Assembly (NCBI RefSeq): GCF_047238345.1 | Contig: NZ_JBDFMQ010000001.1 | Coordinates: 1,736,001 to 1,800,000 of the forward strand | Source: Shouchella sp047238345 | GTDB lineage: Bacteria; Bacillota; Bacilli; Bacillales; Bacillaceae_D | DNA: 64,000 nt | Direction: 5' to 3' | Translations under genes and position numbers: made by a program | Notes under the pieces: generated by a model | The model's input: only the letters and a program-made list of their open reading frames with translations | Told to the model about the DNA's origin: nothing | Databases searched by the model: none | Shown: piece after piece, positions 18,633-26,079 of the stretch | Layout of the letters: the number at the start of each line of letters is the position of its first letter | How positions within the stretch are numbered: position 1 is the first letter of the stretch

Positions 18633-19679
18633 TTAATTAGCGATTTCGCGGTTCCAGCGGTCAATCCACTGAGCAGACTGTTCATTAACAAACTGCATAT
18701 CAAGCAGCTTTAAGTCATTGATTGTTTCCTCGCCATACGTAATGCCGTCTGCTTCTTCAGCAGATAATTCAACCGTCTGGTTTACAGGAGAATCAATCTT
18801 TGCTTTTGCTGATGCTTCCTGAACTTCTGCACTGAGATGCCAGTTAATGAACGCTTCTGCTAGTTCCTGATTGTCGCTGTCTTCAACGACATTAACGGTG
18901 TTTAATACGGCATAAGCACCTTCTTCTGGCGTCACAAACTGTGTGTTCGGTACGGCTGCGATTAAATCATTTAAGTACATTTCCATAAATGGACCAGCAA
19001 CAATTTCTCCTTGAGAGAACATGTTAACGAAATCAGATGTGCGGTCGTATTCTTTGACCACATTGCTTTTGAGTGCTGTTAATTCGGCAAATGCGGCATC
19101 TTCGTTAAAGCTTTCTTCGCCAGCAACGGTGGATGCAGCGTCTAAAAACATCGGTCCTGTTGTCGCTGTAATGTTTGGCAAAGTGATGTTATTAGCAAGG
19201 GACTCATCCCATAAATCAGCCCAGCTTGCAATATCTGCATCAACTTCATCAGGATTATAAGCAATGCCGAATTGACCAACAGTATAAGCAGGTCCGTACT
19301 CTTCTCCGAGGGGAGCTTGTGCTAACTCATACAGGTCATCAATGTTCGGGATGTTGTTTCGGTCAAGTGAAGCAAAAAGACTTTCATCGATTCCTTGTTG
19401 GGCATAATAATCGGATAAGTAAATCACATCAATATCCGCCGTTCCTTGACGGATGCGATTTAATCGCTCAGAATTATTTCCCACATCAACAATGATGTTG
19501 ACGTTATGTTCTTCTTCAAACGGAGCGTACACTTCTTCATTAAAGAAATCCTCTGCAAACCCCCAAGTTGATACGACGAGATCCGTCGGTGCATCTCCAC
19601 TGTTGTTGCCTGATTGGCCGCATGCACTAAGTGATGTAATGCTTACCAAGAAAATGGTCATTGTCGCTAATTTTTTCAT
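18633..19679 (-). CDS. Substrate-binding lipoprotein, PotD-like
   Basis: The 348-residue product starts at ATG 19679 after GGAGGAA. A lipobox, LSAC, lies near residue 18. The mature protein has the PotD/SBP_bac_8 pattern: LVVSTWGFAEDFF at its start, a GTADIDVIYLSD segment and SWADLWDESL. PotD relatives bind polyamines, but related proteins bind other small cations or metabolites. First gene after the leader hairpin, followed by the nucleoside hydrolase; a purine nucleoside or base is the inferred ligand. Confidence 0.85.
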   Translation of the reverse strand: MKKLATMTIFLVSITSLSACGQSGNNSGDAPTDLVVSTWGFAEDFFNEEVYAPFEEEHNVNIIVDVGNNSERLNRIRQGTADIDVIYLSDYYAQQGIDESLFASLDRNNIPNIDDLYELAQAPLGEEYGPAYTVGQFGIAYNPDEVDADIASWADLWDESLANNITLPNITATTGPMFLDAASTVAGEESFNEDAAFAELTALKSNVVKEYDRTSDFVNMFSQGEIVAGPFMEMYLNDLIAAVPNTQFVTPEEGAYAVLNTVNVVEDSDNQELAEAFINWHLSAEVQEASAKAKIDSPVNQTVELSAEEADGITYGEETINDLKLLDMQFVNEQSAQWIDRWNREIAN

Positions 19680-19704
19680 TTTTATTCCTCCAATGTTATA
19701 AACT

Positions 19705-19765
19705 AAAAAAGGAAGACACACCTGTAGCAGCGCAAAAAAGCACGTTCTACAGACGCATCTTCCTT
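19705..19765 (-). terminator. Strong terminator hairpin in the leader of the purine operon
   Basis: On the minus strand GGAAGATGCGTCTGTAG (19763-19747) pairs with CTACAGGTGTGTCTTCC (19727-19711) over all 17 positions, with a central run of G-U pairs. An inner GTGC/GCGC pair extends it and six T residues follow. The T run ends 25 bases before the binding-protein ATG, leaving no room for a promoter in between. It is either the DUF2294 terminator with read-through or an attenuator. No known riboswitch signature was recognised in the 70 bases before it. Confidence 0.75.
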
Positions 19766-19834
19766 GTGTAAACACGCAGAAAAGCAGTCATTTCGCAGCT
19801 AAATCTCAAACCAGAGCATGTCCAATTTGTTCAT

Positions 19835-20185
19835 TTAGTCTATTAAATTATGGTGAAGAAGAATGGTGGTAACAGCCCATTGCGTTTGAGCATCGTAATC
19901 TCGTAATACAACCTCAATTAGGTCAGGAAAATGCAATTCTAAACGTTCAGCAAGCTTTCGTTTATAAAGAAGAGAGAGGTGAAAATCAACCTCTAGCTTT
20001 AATGACGGGATTTCACCTTCAAGTGCCATTGAGCGAGCAGCACGTTTATGTTTTGCCTGAATCGTAATCATGTTAGAAGCGATGGTCGTTTTTAACAGGG
20101 TTGTACCAACACCAAATAATTCTTTTGAAACATCATTGTAAAGTTGAGCAAGAAGTTTTTTTGTTTCGTTCACATCTATAGTCAT
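19835..20185 (-). CDS. DUF2294-family protein
   Basis: This 116-residue soluble protein, from KKLLAQLYNDVSKELFGVGTT to WAVTTILLHHN, resembles the DUF2294 family found in Firmicutes, whose biochemical role is not established. No membrane segment or signal peptide is visible. It sits upstream of the Pot-type importer operon on the same strand and behind a promoter with a PurR-box match, which would place it with purine genes. That link is inference. Confidence 0.7.
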   Translation of the reverse strand: MTIDVNETKKLLAQLYNDVSKELFGVGTTLLKTTIASNMITIQAKHKRAARSMALEGEIPSLKLEVDFHLSLLYKRKLAERLELHFPDLIEVVLRDYDAQTQWAVTTILLHHNLID

Positions 20186-20217
20186 TTAATCACCTTTAAA
20201 TGAAAACTTGTAACGTC

Positions 20218-20263
20218 ATTGTACATAAGTTCATTCTTTAGTGCAATAGTAATGTTCGGAAAT
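20218..20263 (-). promoter_or_regulatory. Sigma-A promoter with upstream PurR box
   Basis: On the minus strand, -35 TTGCAC (20246-20241) and -10 TACAAT (20223-20218) are separated by exactly 17 bp. Four bases upstream of the -35 lies ATTTCCGAACATT (20263-20251), a full match to the Bacillus PurBox consensus AWWWCCGAACWWT. The usual second, weaker PurBox at about 16-17 bp was not found. Confidence 0.6.
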
Positions 20264-20276
20264 TATCGATTTTATT

Positions 20277-20299
20277 TCAAAATAAGCTACTTATTTTGA
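20277..20299. promoter_or_regulatory. 23-bp palindrome in the divergent intergenic region
   Basis: TCAAAATAAG, three bases, CTTATTTTGA: a perfect 10-bp inverted repeat, flanked on both sides by ATCGAT. It lies between the DUF2294 and Dga-type promoters. There is no T run, so operator is more likely than terminator. Confidence 0.5.
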
Positions 20300-20362
20300 A
20301 TCGATTACTGTTAAGGACGAACGTTTGGGAGAGAGGGGAATTTTTTAAACATTATAACGTTA

Positions 20363-20391
20363 TTTACTTTGCGGAATTTTTTATTTATACT
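20363..20391 (+). promoter_or_regulatory. Candidate sigma-A promoter of the Dga-type operon
   Basis: TTTACT (20363-20368), 17 bp, TATACT (20386-20391). ACGTTATT is repeated at about 20357 and 20411, either side of the promoter, and could be read by the operon's GntR regulator. Confidence 0.5.
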
Positions 20392-20434
20392 GACTAACTA
20401 TACACATTGTACGTTATTGATAATGGGGTGAATC

Positions 20435-21532
20435 ATGAAGCAGACACTTAAAAATCTAAGGGTAGCTTCCGGAAAACGTATTGATCTTTCAATTCAAGAC
20501 GGCATGATTCAAGAGGTGGGCACATTAAACCAATCTGATGCAAATGAGATCCATTTTCCTAAAGATTTATATGTTTCAAGTGGTTGGATTGACCTTCATA
20601 CTCATGCTTTTCCACAATTTCCGCCGTACTGTGCAGACCCTGATGATATCGGGTTTAAAACAGGGGTAACGACGGTAGTCGATGCAGGCACGTGTGGGGC
20701 AGACCATATTGACAGTCTCTATGAGTTATCAATGAAACGAAAAACAAGAGTGTTATCGTTCTTAAACATTGCACGGTGCGGACTAGAAAAAACAAACGAA
20801 TTAACAGACTTAAACGACATTTCTGAATGTGAAATAAAAAAAGCAGTTCAACAATATCCGGCATTCATTGTGGGCTTAAAAGCTCGAATGAGTGCGAGTG
20901 TGGTAGGGAGCAACAATCTTGAACCATTGCGTCTTGCGAAGGCGTTTACCCACAAATTAAAAAAGCCACTTATGGTTCATATCGGTAGTGCGCCACCCTT
21001 AATAAAAGATATTTTGGATTTACTGGATGAACGAGATATTATTACTCATTGCTATAACGGCAAAGACAATCAATTATTTACCGATGATGGAAAGCCAATC
21101 CTTGCGTTAACAGAAGCAAGAAAACGAGGCGTCTCATTAGACATTGGACACGGGTCAAAAAGCTTTTCGTTTCGGGTTGCCGAAGAAGCAGCTCGTGCTC
21201 AAATCCCATTTGATACGATTAGCACGGATATTTACAGCAACAATCAGTTGAATGGACCAGTTTTTGATATGGCTACGACACTAACGAAATGTTTAACCCT
21301 TGGCTATTCTTTAGCTTCCGTCATTCGTGCTGTGACTGAAACCCCTGCAAAAATAATTGGTCGAAACGATATTGGTCATTTGAAACCAGGAGCAAAAGCA
21401 GATCTAACGCTGTTTAAAGTGGAAAAAGAAACGTCAGTACCGCTCGTAGATTCTCATGGTGTTGTTAGACAATCAAAAGGCTGTATTAAACCAATTGCTG
21501 TTTTTTTAGGAGGACATTATTATGAACTTTAA
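20435..21532 (+). CDS. Amidohydrolase/deacetylase family metalloenzyme (EF_0837-like)
   Basis: This 365-residue amidohydrolase carries the metal motif DLHTHAF near residue 52, a likely carbamylated lysine in VGLKARMSA, then VHIGSA, THCYNGK and the aspartate in STDIYS. It matches the EF_0837/AHA_3915 group, found beside DgaE- and DgaF-like genes and thought to deacylate or open an amino-sugar-derived substrate. The substrate is not established. It is the first gene of a five-gene operon and overlaps the next by 11 bp. Confidence 0.82.
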   Translation: MKQTLKNLRVASGKRIDLSIQDGMIQEVGTLNQSDANEIHFPKDLYVSSGWIDLHTHAFPQFPPYCADPDDIGFKTGVTTVVDAGTCGADHIDSLYELSMKRKTRVLSFLNIARCGLEKTNELTDLNDISECEIKKAVQQYPAFIVGLKARMSASVVGSNNLEPLRLAKAFTHKLKKPLMVHIGSAPPLIKDILDLLDERDIITHCYNGKDNQLFTDDGKPILALTEARKRGVSLDIGHGSKSFSFRVAEEAARAQIPFDTISTDIYSNNQLNGPVFDMATTLTKCLTLGYSLASVIRAVTETPAKIIGRNDIGHLKPGAKADLTLFKVEKETSVPLVDSHGVVRQSKGCIKPIAVFLGGHYYEL

Positions 21533-22625
21533 ACAGAATCTCCATAAAGCAATCAATGCAAGTGGCAGAATGACAATACTCGGGGTTTCCACATTATCTG
21601 ACCGTGTCACAGAAGAGATGCGTTATGGCGGAAAGCACTATTTTGAAATGGCAGATCTGTATGAGCAGTCAGGAAAAGCCCTTGCAGCTTATCTCAAAAC
21701 AGAAGACGCCATGATTACCAATTCGGCGTCCGCTTCTATAACACTTGCAATTGCTGGCCTCATAACAAAAGATGATCCGTTTGCAGTCGAACATCTGCAT
21801 AAAGTTGCGCCGAACGTACCTCATGAAATTCTCTTAATGAAAGGCCACAATGTAAACTATGGTGCACCTATTGAAACGATGGTCTCTCTTGCTGGTGCAA
21901 AGGTGAAGGAGGTAGGCTATGCGAATGGATGTGACATCCCGCAAATCGAACAGGCAATTACGGAAAAGACGGTGGCACTTCTGTTTGTTCAATCGCATCA
22001 CTGTGTTCAAAAAAATATGCCTTCCTTACAAGAAGTTCGAGAACTATGTCTCCAATACGATTTACCACTTCTTGTTGATGCAGCAGCAGAAGATGGTATT
22101 GATCAATTCGGCACACTGTGTGATTTGGTTGCGTTTAGTGGATCAAAAGCGATCGAGGGACCTTCAAGCGGAATTTTAGCAGGTGCTGAACCATTTATCT
22201 CCTATGCGAAAATGCACCGTTCTTACATTGGTCGGGCAATGAAAGTAGGGAAGGAAACCGTATTTGGATTATTAGCGGCTATTGAAGATTACGGAAAAAA
22301 TACGATGACATTAAGCGAGCAAGAAGACGAATTACGTGTTTTTCTATCGCTCTCAACATTACCCGGTGTAGAAGCCGCGATTACTGAAGATCCAGCTGGA
22401 CGTCCGATTAAAAGATGTCGGGTTTTCATCGATCCATCAAAAGCAAAGCTGAATGCCCGTCAACTTGTTCAAGCTTTAAAAGAAGGGGGTACCCCTATTT
22501 ATACGAGGGACTACCATGCAAATGAAGGGCATATTGATTTAGATCCACGACCTTTATTAGCTGGTGATGCGACTATTATTGTTGAACGACTAAACGAGTT
22601 ATTGGGGGATTCTGTCCATGTCTAA
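21522..22625 (+). CDS. dgaE: DgaE-family PLP-dependent ammonia lyase (SelA-like)
   Basis: This 367-residue fold-type I PLP enzyme of the SelA-related DgaE group has its Schiff-base lysine in FSGSKAIEGPSSG near residue 213. In Salmonella, DgaE eliminates ammonia from D-glucosaminate-6-phosphate to give 2-keto-3-deoxygluconate-6-phosphate. The gene overlaps both neighbours, the metal hydrolase before and the aldolase after, so the pathway order is hydrolase, ammonia lyase, aldolase. The exact sugar acid is inferred. Confidence 0.82.
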   Translation: MNFKQNLHKAINASGRMTILGVSTLSDRVTEEMRYGGKHYFEMADLYEQSGKALAAYLKTEDAMITNSASASITLAIAGLITKDDPFAVEHLHKVAPNVPHEILLMKGHNVNYGAPIETMVSLAGAKVKEVGYANGCDIPQIEQAITEKTVALLFVQSHHCVQKNMPSLQEVRELCLQYDLPLLVDAAAEDGIDQFGTLCDLVAFSGSKAIEGPSSGILAGAEPFISYAKMHRSYIGRAMKVGKETVFGLLAAIEDYGKNTMTLSEQEDELRVFLSLSTLPGVEAAITEDPAGRPIKRCRVFIDPSKAKLNARQLVQALKEGGTPIYTRDYHANEGHIDLDPRPLLAGDATIIVERLNELLGDSVHV

Positions 22626-23358
22626 TTTTTATAAAGATCGAATTTGTTTAAATGTATTAGCAGACGACCTTGACAATGCTGAAGCTTGTTATAAAGCGGC
22701 GAATGGGTACGTTCTTATCGGTGTTCTATCGAAAAACTATGCAACAGTAGATGAGGCTGTGCTCGATATGGAGCAATATGCTATGAAAACAAATCAATCG
22801 GTTTCTATCGGACTTGGGGCAGGTGATCCGAATCAATGGAAAGTCGTAGGTGAGATTGCGCGCAGATTTAAACCTAAGCATGTCAATCAAGTTTTTACAG
22901 GTGTAGGCTATACCCGTGCTGCATTAGACAATGAAACGACGATGGTGAATTGTTTGGTCTCACCGAGTGGAACTCCAGGATTTGTTACAATTTCGACTGG
23001 CCCGTTAAGTTCACAATCAACACCTGCCGCTATTCCAATTGAAACAGCAATTGCCATGATGAAGGATATGGGCGCAAATTCAGTTAAGTTTTTTCCAATG
23101 AAAGGGCTACGTACACTTCATGAATATAAGGTTGTTGCTCGAGCGTGCGCAAAAGCTTCTTTCGCTTTAGAGCCTACAGGGGGAATCGACCTTAATAACT
23201 TCGAGGAAGTAGTGCGCGTTGCCCTAGATGAAGGGGTTGAAAAACTAATCCCACACGTATACTCTTCTATTATTGACCCAGCTACGAATCAAACAAAGGT
23301 GAAAGATGTTGAAATGCTATATAGCAAAATGACAGCACTTGTTGATTCATATGAATAA
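22618..23358 (+). CDS. dgaF: DgaF-like KDGP aldolase family protein
   Basis: This 246-residue TIM-barrel protein contains the catalytic lysine candidate in SVKFFPMKG near residue 160 and LEPTGGIDL near the phosphate site. It belongs to the EF_0839/DgaF group, which cleaves 2-keto-3-deoxy-6-phosphogluconate to pyruvate and glyceraldehyde-3-phosphate. It starts eight bases inside the ammonia lyase gene. Together with the kinase that follows it completes a route into glycolysis. Confidence 0.82.
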   Translation: MSNFYKDRICLNVLADDLDNAEACYKAANGYVLIGVLSKNYATVDEAVLDMEQYAMKTNQSVSIGLGAGDPNQWKVVGEIARRFKPKHVNQVFTGVGYTRAALDNETTMVNCLVSPSGTPGFVTISTGPLSSQSTPAAIPIETAIAMMKDMGANSVKFFPMKGLRTLHEYKVVARACAKASFALEPTGGIDLNNFEEVVRVALDEGVEKLIPHVYSSIIDPATNQTKVKDVEMLYSKMTALVDSYE

Positions 23359-23371
23359 AGGGGGCTGAACA

Positions 23372-24379
23372 ATGGGAACAATCCTTTCATTTGGAGAGGT
23401 GATGATGCGACTTGAACCACCTGATTATCGCACGTTGGCACAGTCGGACCAATTATCTTATTCATTCTCAGGAACCGGAATGAATGTGCTGAGTGGACTA
23501 AGCCATTTTGGACATCGCACAGCATTAATAACCGTTTTACCTGAAAATAATCTTGGTCGCGCAGCATCTTCTGCGATTCGTTCACTTGGAATTCAAACGA
23601 ATGCACTTACGTTTAAAGGCGATTATCTTGGCATGTATTTTTTAGAGAGAGGTTTTGGCAAAAGAGCTTCCGAGGTCACCTATAGCAATCGTATTGAAAG
23701 CTCATTTTGTCAATCGAATCTTACTGATTATGCAACCGATTGTTTTGACGATGCGACACATATTCATTTTTGCGGAATTAGCCTCGCGGTTTCAACACAT
23801 ACGCGGGAGATGACTTTAGCTATGGCGAAACGTGCAAAAACAGCTGGCTTAACGATCTCGTTTGATTGTAACTATCGAGCAAAGTTATGGAAAGGCGGAT
23901 ATGAAGAAGCAAAGCCTGCTTACGAACACATGCTGTCTCTGGCAGATATTGTCTTTATGAATGAACAAGATGCTCGACTTATTCTTGGGTTGGAAACGCA
24001 GCGTCTAAGTCGAAGCGAACAGGTAGAAGAGTTGTTGCCTCAAGTTGCAAAACTATACAGCATCTCCTTCATTGCAGGCACGTTACGAAACCGTCTCACG
24101 ACTCATGAACAAACCATTCAAGGCTTTCTTGTAGATGAAAATCAAGCCCTCTTTTCAAACGTGCAAACGCTCACTATTTTAGACCGAATTGGTGGTGGCG
24201 ATGGATTTGTTAGCGGAATGCTCCATGGCCTTTTTTCAAAAAAAGATTATCAAGCCATGATTGAATTCGCGACCGCCGCAGGTGTACTTGCTCACACAAC
24301 GTATGGTGATTCTCCGCGATCCACTCGGCAACAAGTTGAACGATTTTTACGCAGTCCATTACAAGATTTAGAAAGGTAG
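23372..24379 (+). CDS. PfkB-family sugar kinase (KDG kinase-like)
   Basis: This 335-residue ribokinase-fold protein carries the C-terminal anion-hole motif RIGGGDGFVSGM, with the catalytic aspartate in GGD, and an N-terminal sugar-binding GTGMNVLSGLSHFG segment. It most resembles 2-keto-3-deoxygluconate kinases. In the operon it would phosphorylate KDG to feed the aldolase. A ribosome site, AAGGGGG, precedes the ATG. Confidence 0.82.
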   Translation: MGTILSFGEVMMRLEPPDYRTLAQSDQLSYSFSGTGMNVLSGLSHFGHRTALITVLPENNLGRAASSAIRSLGIQTNALTFKGDYLGMYFLERGFGKRASEVTYSNRIESSFCQSNLTDYATDCFDDATHIHFCGISLAVSTHTREMTLAMAKRAKTAGLTISFDCNYRAKLWKGGYEEAKPAYEHMLSLADIVFMNEQDARLILGLETQRLSRSEQVEELLPQVAKLYSISFIAGTLRNRLTTHEQTIQGFLVDENQALFSNVQTLTILDRIGGGDGFVSGMLHGLFSKKDYQAMIEFATAAGVLAHTTYGDSPRSTRQQVERFLRSPLQDLER

Positions 24380-24384
24380 AACCT

Positions 24385-25089
24385 ATGAAATTACTAAAAC
24401 AAAAAGGTCCGTTATACATCCAAGTGAAAGATATTCTTAAAGAGAGGATCGTTAGCGGTGTCTACCCTGTTCGTTCATTAATGCCAGCAGAGACACAATT
24501 AGAAGAAGAATTTCATGTAAGTAAAATCACCATTCGAAAAGCGGTTGAGCAGTTGACACAAGAGGGGTATGTAAAAAAGCAAAGTGGTATCGGAACGACT
24601 GTTTTGGATAATCGCGCCGTTATTAAATTATCAACAGGGCAAAATTTCTCCGCTTATTTACAGCAAGAAGGGAAGAGCGTTCGAAAAGAAGTATTACGGG
24701 TTAAAGAAGTCGAGCCACCAAGAGAACTAAACCAATTGAGAAGCGAATCGTTTTATTGTATTGAACGGCTGTACTATTTAGATGAGGAGCCATATATTTA
24801 TTTTTTTCATTATATTCCGAGCGAGTATCGGCTTCCAACGGATAGATCACGCTTTGAGGACTCTCTCTATACAGTGTTAAGTGAGGTGGGTGTAACATTC
24901 AATCGTTTTCAAGATGCGTTTTCTGTTTCTACACCTGATGAACGTGTCAGAAACCACCTTAAAATGGAGTCGCTGCCAATGCTTCGGCGAACGCGACATG
25001 CGTTTGACCTCGACGACGTTCTTGTTGAATATTCCATTGCCTACTATCGCACAGAATTACAAGACTATGTCATTCCGTTTGATGTATAG
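24385..25089 (+). CDS. GntR/HutC-family transcriptional regulator (UTRA domain)
   Basis: This 234-residue regulator has a GntR winged helix (about 8-70, MPAETQLEEEFHVSKITIRKAVEQL) and a UTRA ligand-binding domain (about 90-230). HutC-type regulators sense sugar phosphates or small acids. It is the last gene of the Dga-type operon, five bases after the kinase, and is probably its local repressor. Confidence 0.88.
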   Translation: MKLLKQKGPLYIQVKDILKERIVSGVYPVRSLMPAETQLEEEFHVSKITIRKAVEQLTQEGYVKKQSGIGTTVLDNRAVIKLSTGQNFSAYLQQEGKSVRKEVLRVKEVEPPRELNQLRSESFYCIERLYYLDEEPYIYFFHYIPSEYRLPTDRSRFEDSLYTVLSEVGVTFNRFQDAFSVSTPDERVRNHLKMESLPMLRRTRHAFDLDDVLVEYSIAYYRTELQDYVIPFDV

Positions 25090-25101
25090 GTGAAAATACG
25101 T

Positions 25102-25140
25102 AAGTTAAACATACGACTCTTCGTATGTTTAACTTGCTTT
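25102..25140. terminator. Terminator between the Dga-type operon and the AGCS remnant
   Basis: AAGTTAAACATACGA (25102-25116), loop CTCT, TCGTATGTTTAACTT (25121-25135), then GCTTTTT. The 15-bp stem is perfect and overlaps the end of the convergent pseudogene. Confidence 0.9.
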
Positions 25141-25870
25141 TTGTTGCTTTTGTTGAATCTTTTCTTGGGATCGCACTTCTCGAAATTTCTGCGTTTCACT
25201 CACAATTACACCAGACAAAAATAGTAAGGCAATTAAGTTTGGAATCGCCATTAACCCGTTGAATATGTCTGCGATGTTCCACACAATAGCGGCTTCTGTA
25301 CCAGCGCCCACAAAAACAATCGCCACAAATATAATTTTATAAATAATGGTATTACGGTCACCAAATAGATAACCAAAGCATTTTTCTCTATAATAGGACC
25401 AGCCAATAATAGTCGAGTAAGCAAATAGTAAGATTGCAAAGACGACAATATAGTTCCCCACTCCCGGAAGGAAGTATTCAAAGGCTTGTCCGATCAACAC
25501 ACTTTGCACATTACCAATTTCATTTTCAGGCACGCCGATGTAAAGTTGACTCATCACAATGGTTAAGCCTGTAATCGTACAGACGATCATCGTATCTAGA
25601 AACGTTCCTATATTGATACAAGTGCTTGTCGGCCAGGATAATCTGTCTATGCAGCAGAGCTCAGCCCGGCTTCATTTGAGTACACGCCTCATGCTATCCC
25701 GTATCGAATGGCTAAATCGATCGTACCTCCTGGAGCAGCATCTGTATTAAAAGCTGCTTCAAAAATAATAGAAAAGGCTTGTGGTACAAGAGTAATATTC
25801 AAAACAGTAATAATTAATCCAACTAATATGTAAAATAAATCTTGACGAACACACACGTTTCTTGTCATAA
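25129..25870 (-). pseudogene. Decayed alanine/glycine:cation symporter (AGCS family), 3' part only
   Basis: The open part, 25129-25590, encodes the last 150 or so residues of an AGCS symporter with helices and the tail motif IADIFNGLMAIPNLIALLFLS. Upstream the homology continues, PQAFSIIFEAAF, AIRYGI then GVYSNEAGLSSA and PGRQALVSI, but is broken by in-frame TGA and TAG codons and a frameshift around 25610. Homology ends near 25870, so roughly the N-terminal half is missing. The function is therefore lost. Confidence 0.85.
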
Positions 25871-25871
25871 T
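25842..25871 (+). promoter_or_regulatory. Sigma-A promoter of codBA
   Basis: TTGACG (25842-25847), 18 bp, CATAAT (25866-25871). It lies at the broken end of the AGCS remnant and about 30 bp upstream of the PyrR element. Confidence 0.65.
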
Positions 25872-25899
25872 ATAGCTAATTTCATATGGTACCTTTAAA

Positions 25900-26043
25900 C
25901 CAGTCCAGAGAGGCTGACAAGGACAGCGGGTATACGTAATCTTAAATAGGGATTATGTATGGTTGTAAGGATGTGTTTGTTTGAACATGCTTTCAATCAA
26001 AAAGAGACTAATTGTCAGTAAACTGATAATTAGTCTTTTTTTT
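25900..26043 (+). promoter_or_regulatory. PyrR-dependent transcription attenuator in the codB leader
   Basis: AGTCCAGAGAGGCT at about 25902-25915 matches the PyrR-binding loop consensus ARUCCNGNGAGGYU of Bacillus pyr leaders. Downstream, AGACTAATTGTCAG (26005-26018), loop TAAA, CTGATAATTAGTCT (26023-26036) and eight T residues form a terminator. CTGACAA at 25914-25920, part of the PyrR loop's 3' side, is the exact complement of TTGTCAG at 26012-26018 in the terminator's 5' arm, giving the competing antiterminator. With UMP, PyrR should hold the loop and allow termination. Confidence 0.85.
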
Positions 26044-26079
26044 CTGCCTTAGGTATCAGAAAACTTGGGGGATGATTGA

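Noticed and set aside
19680..19834. Purine riboswitch before the purine importer
   Set aside because: None of the conserved junction sequences of the purine class are present; only the terminator hairpin is supported.
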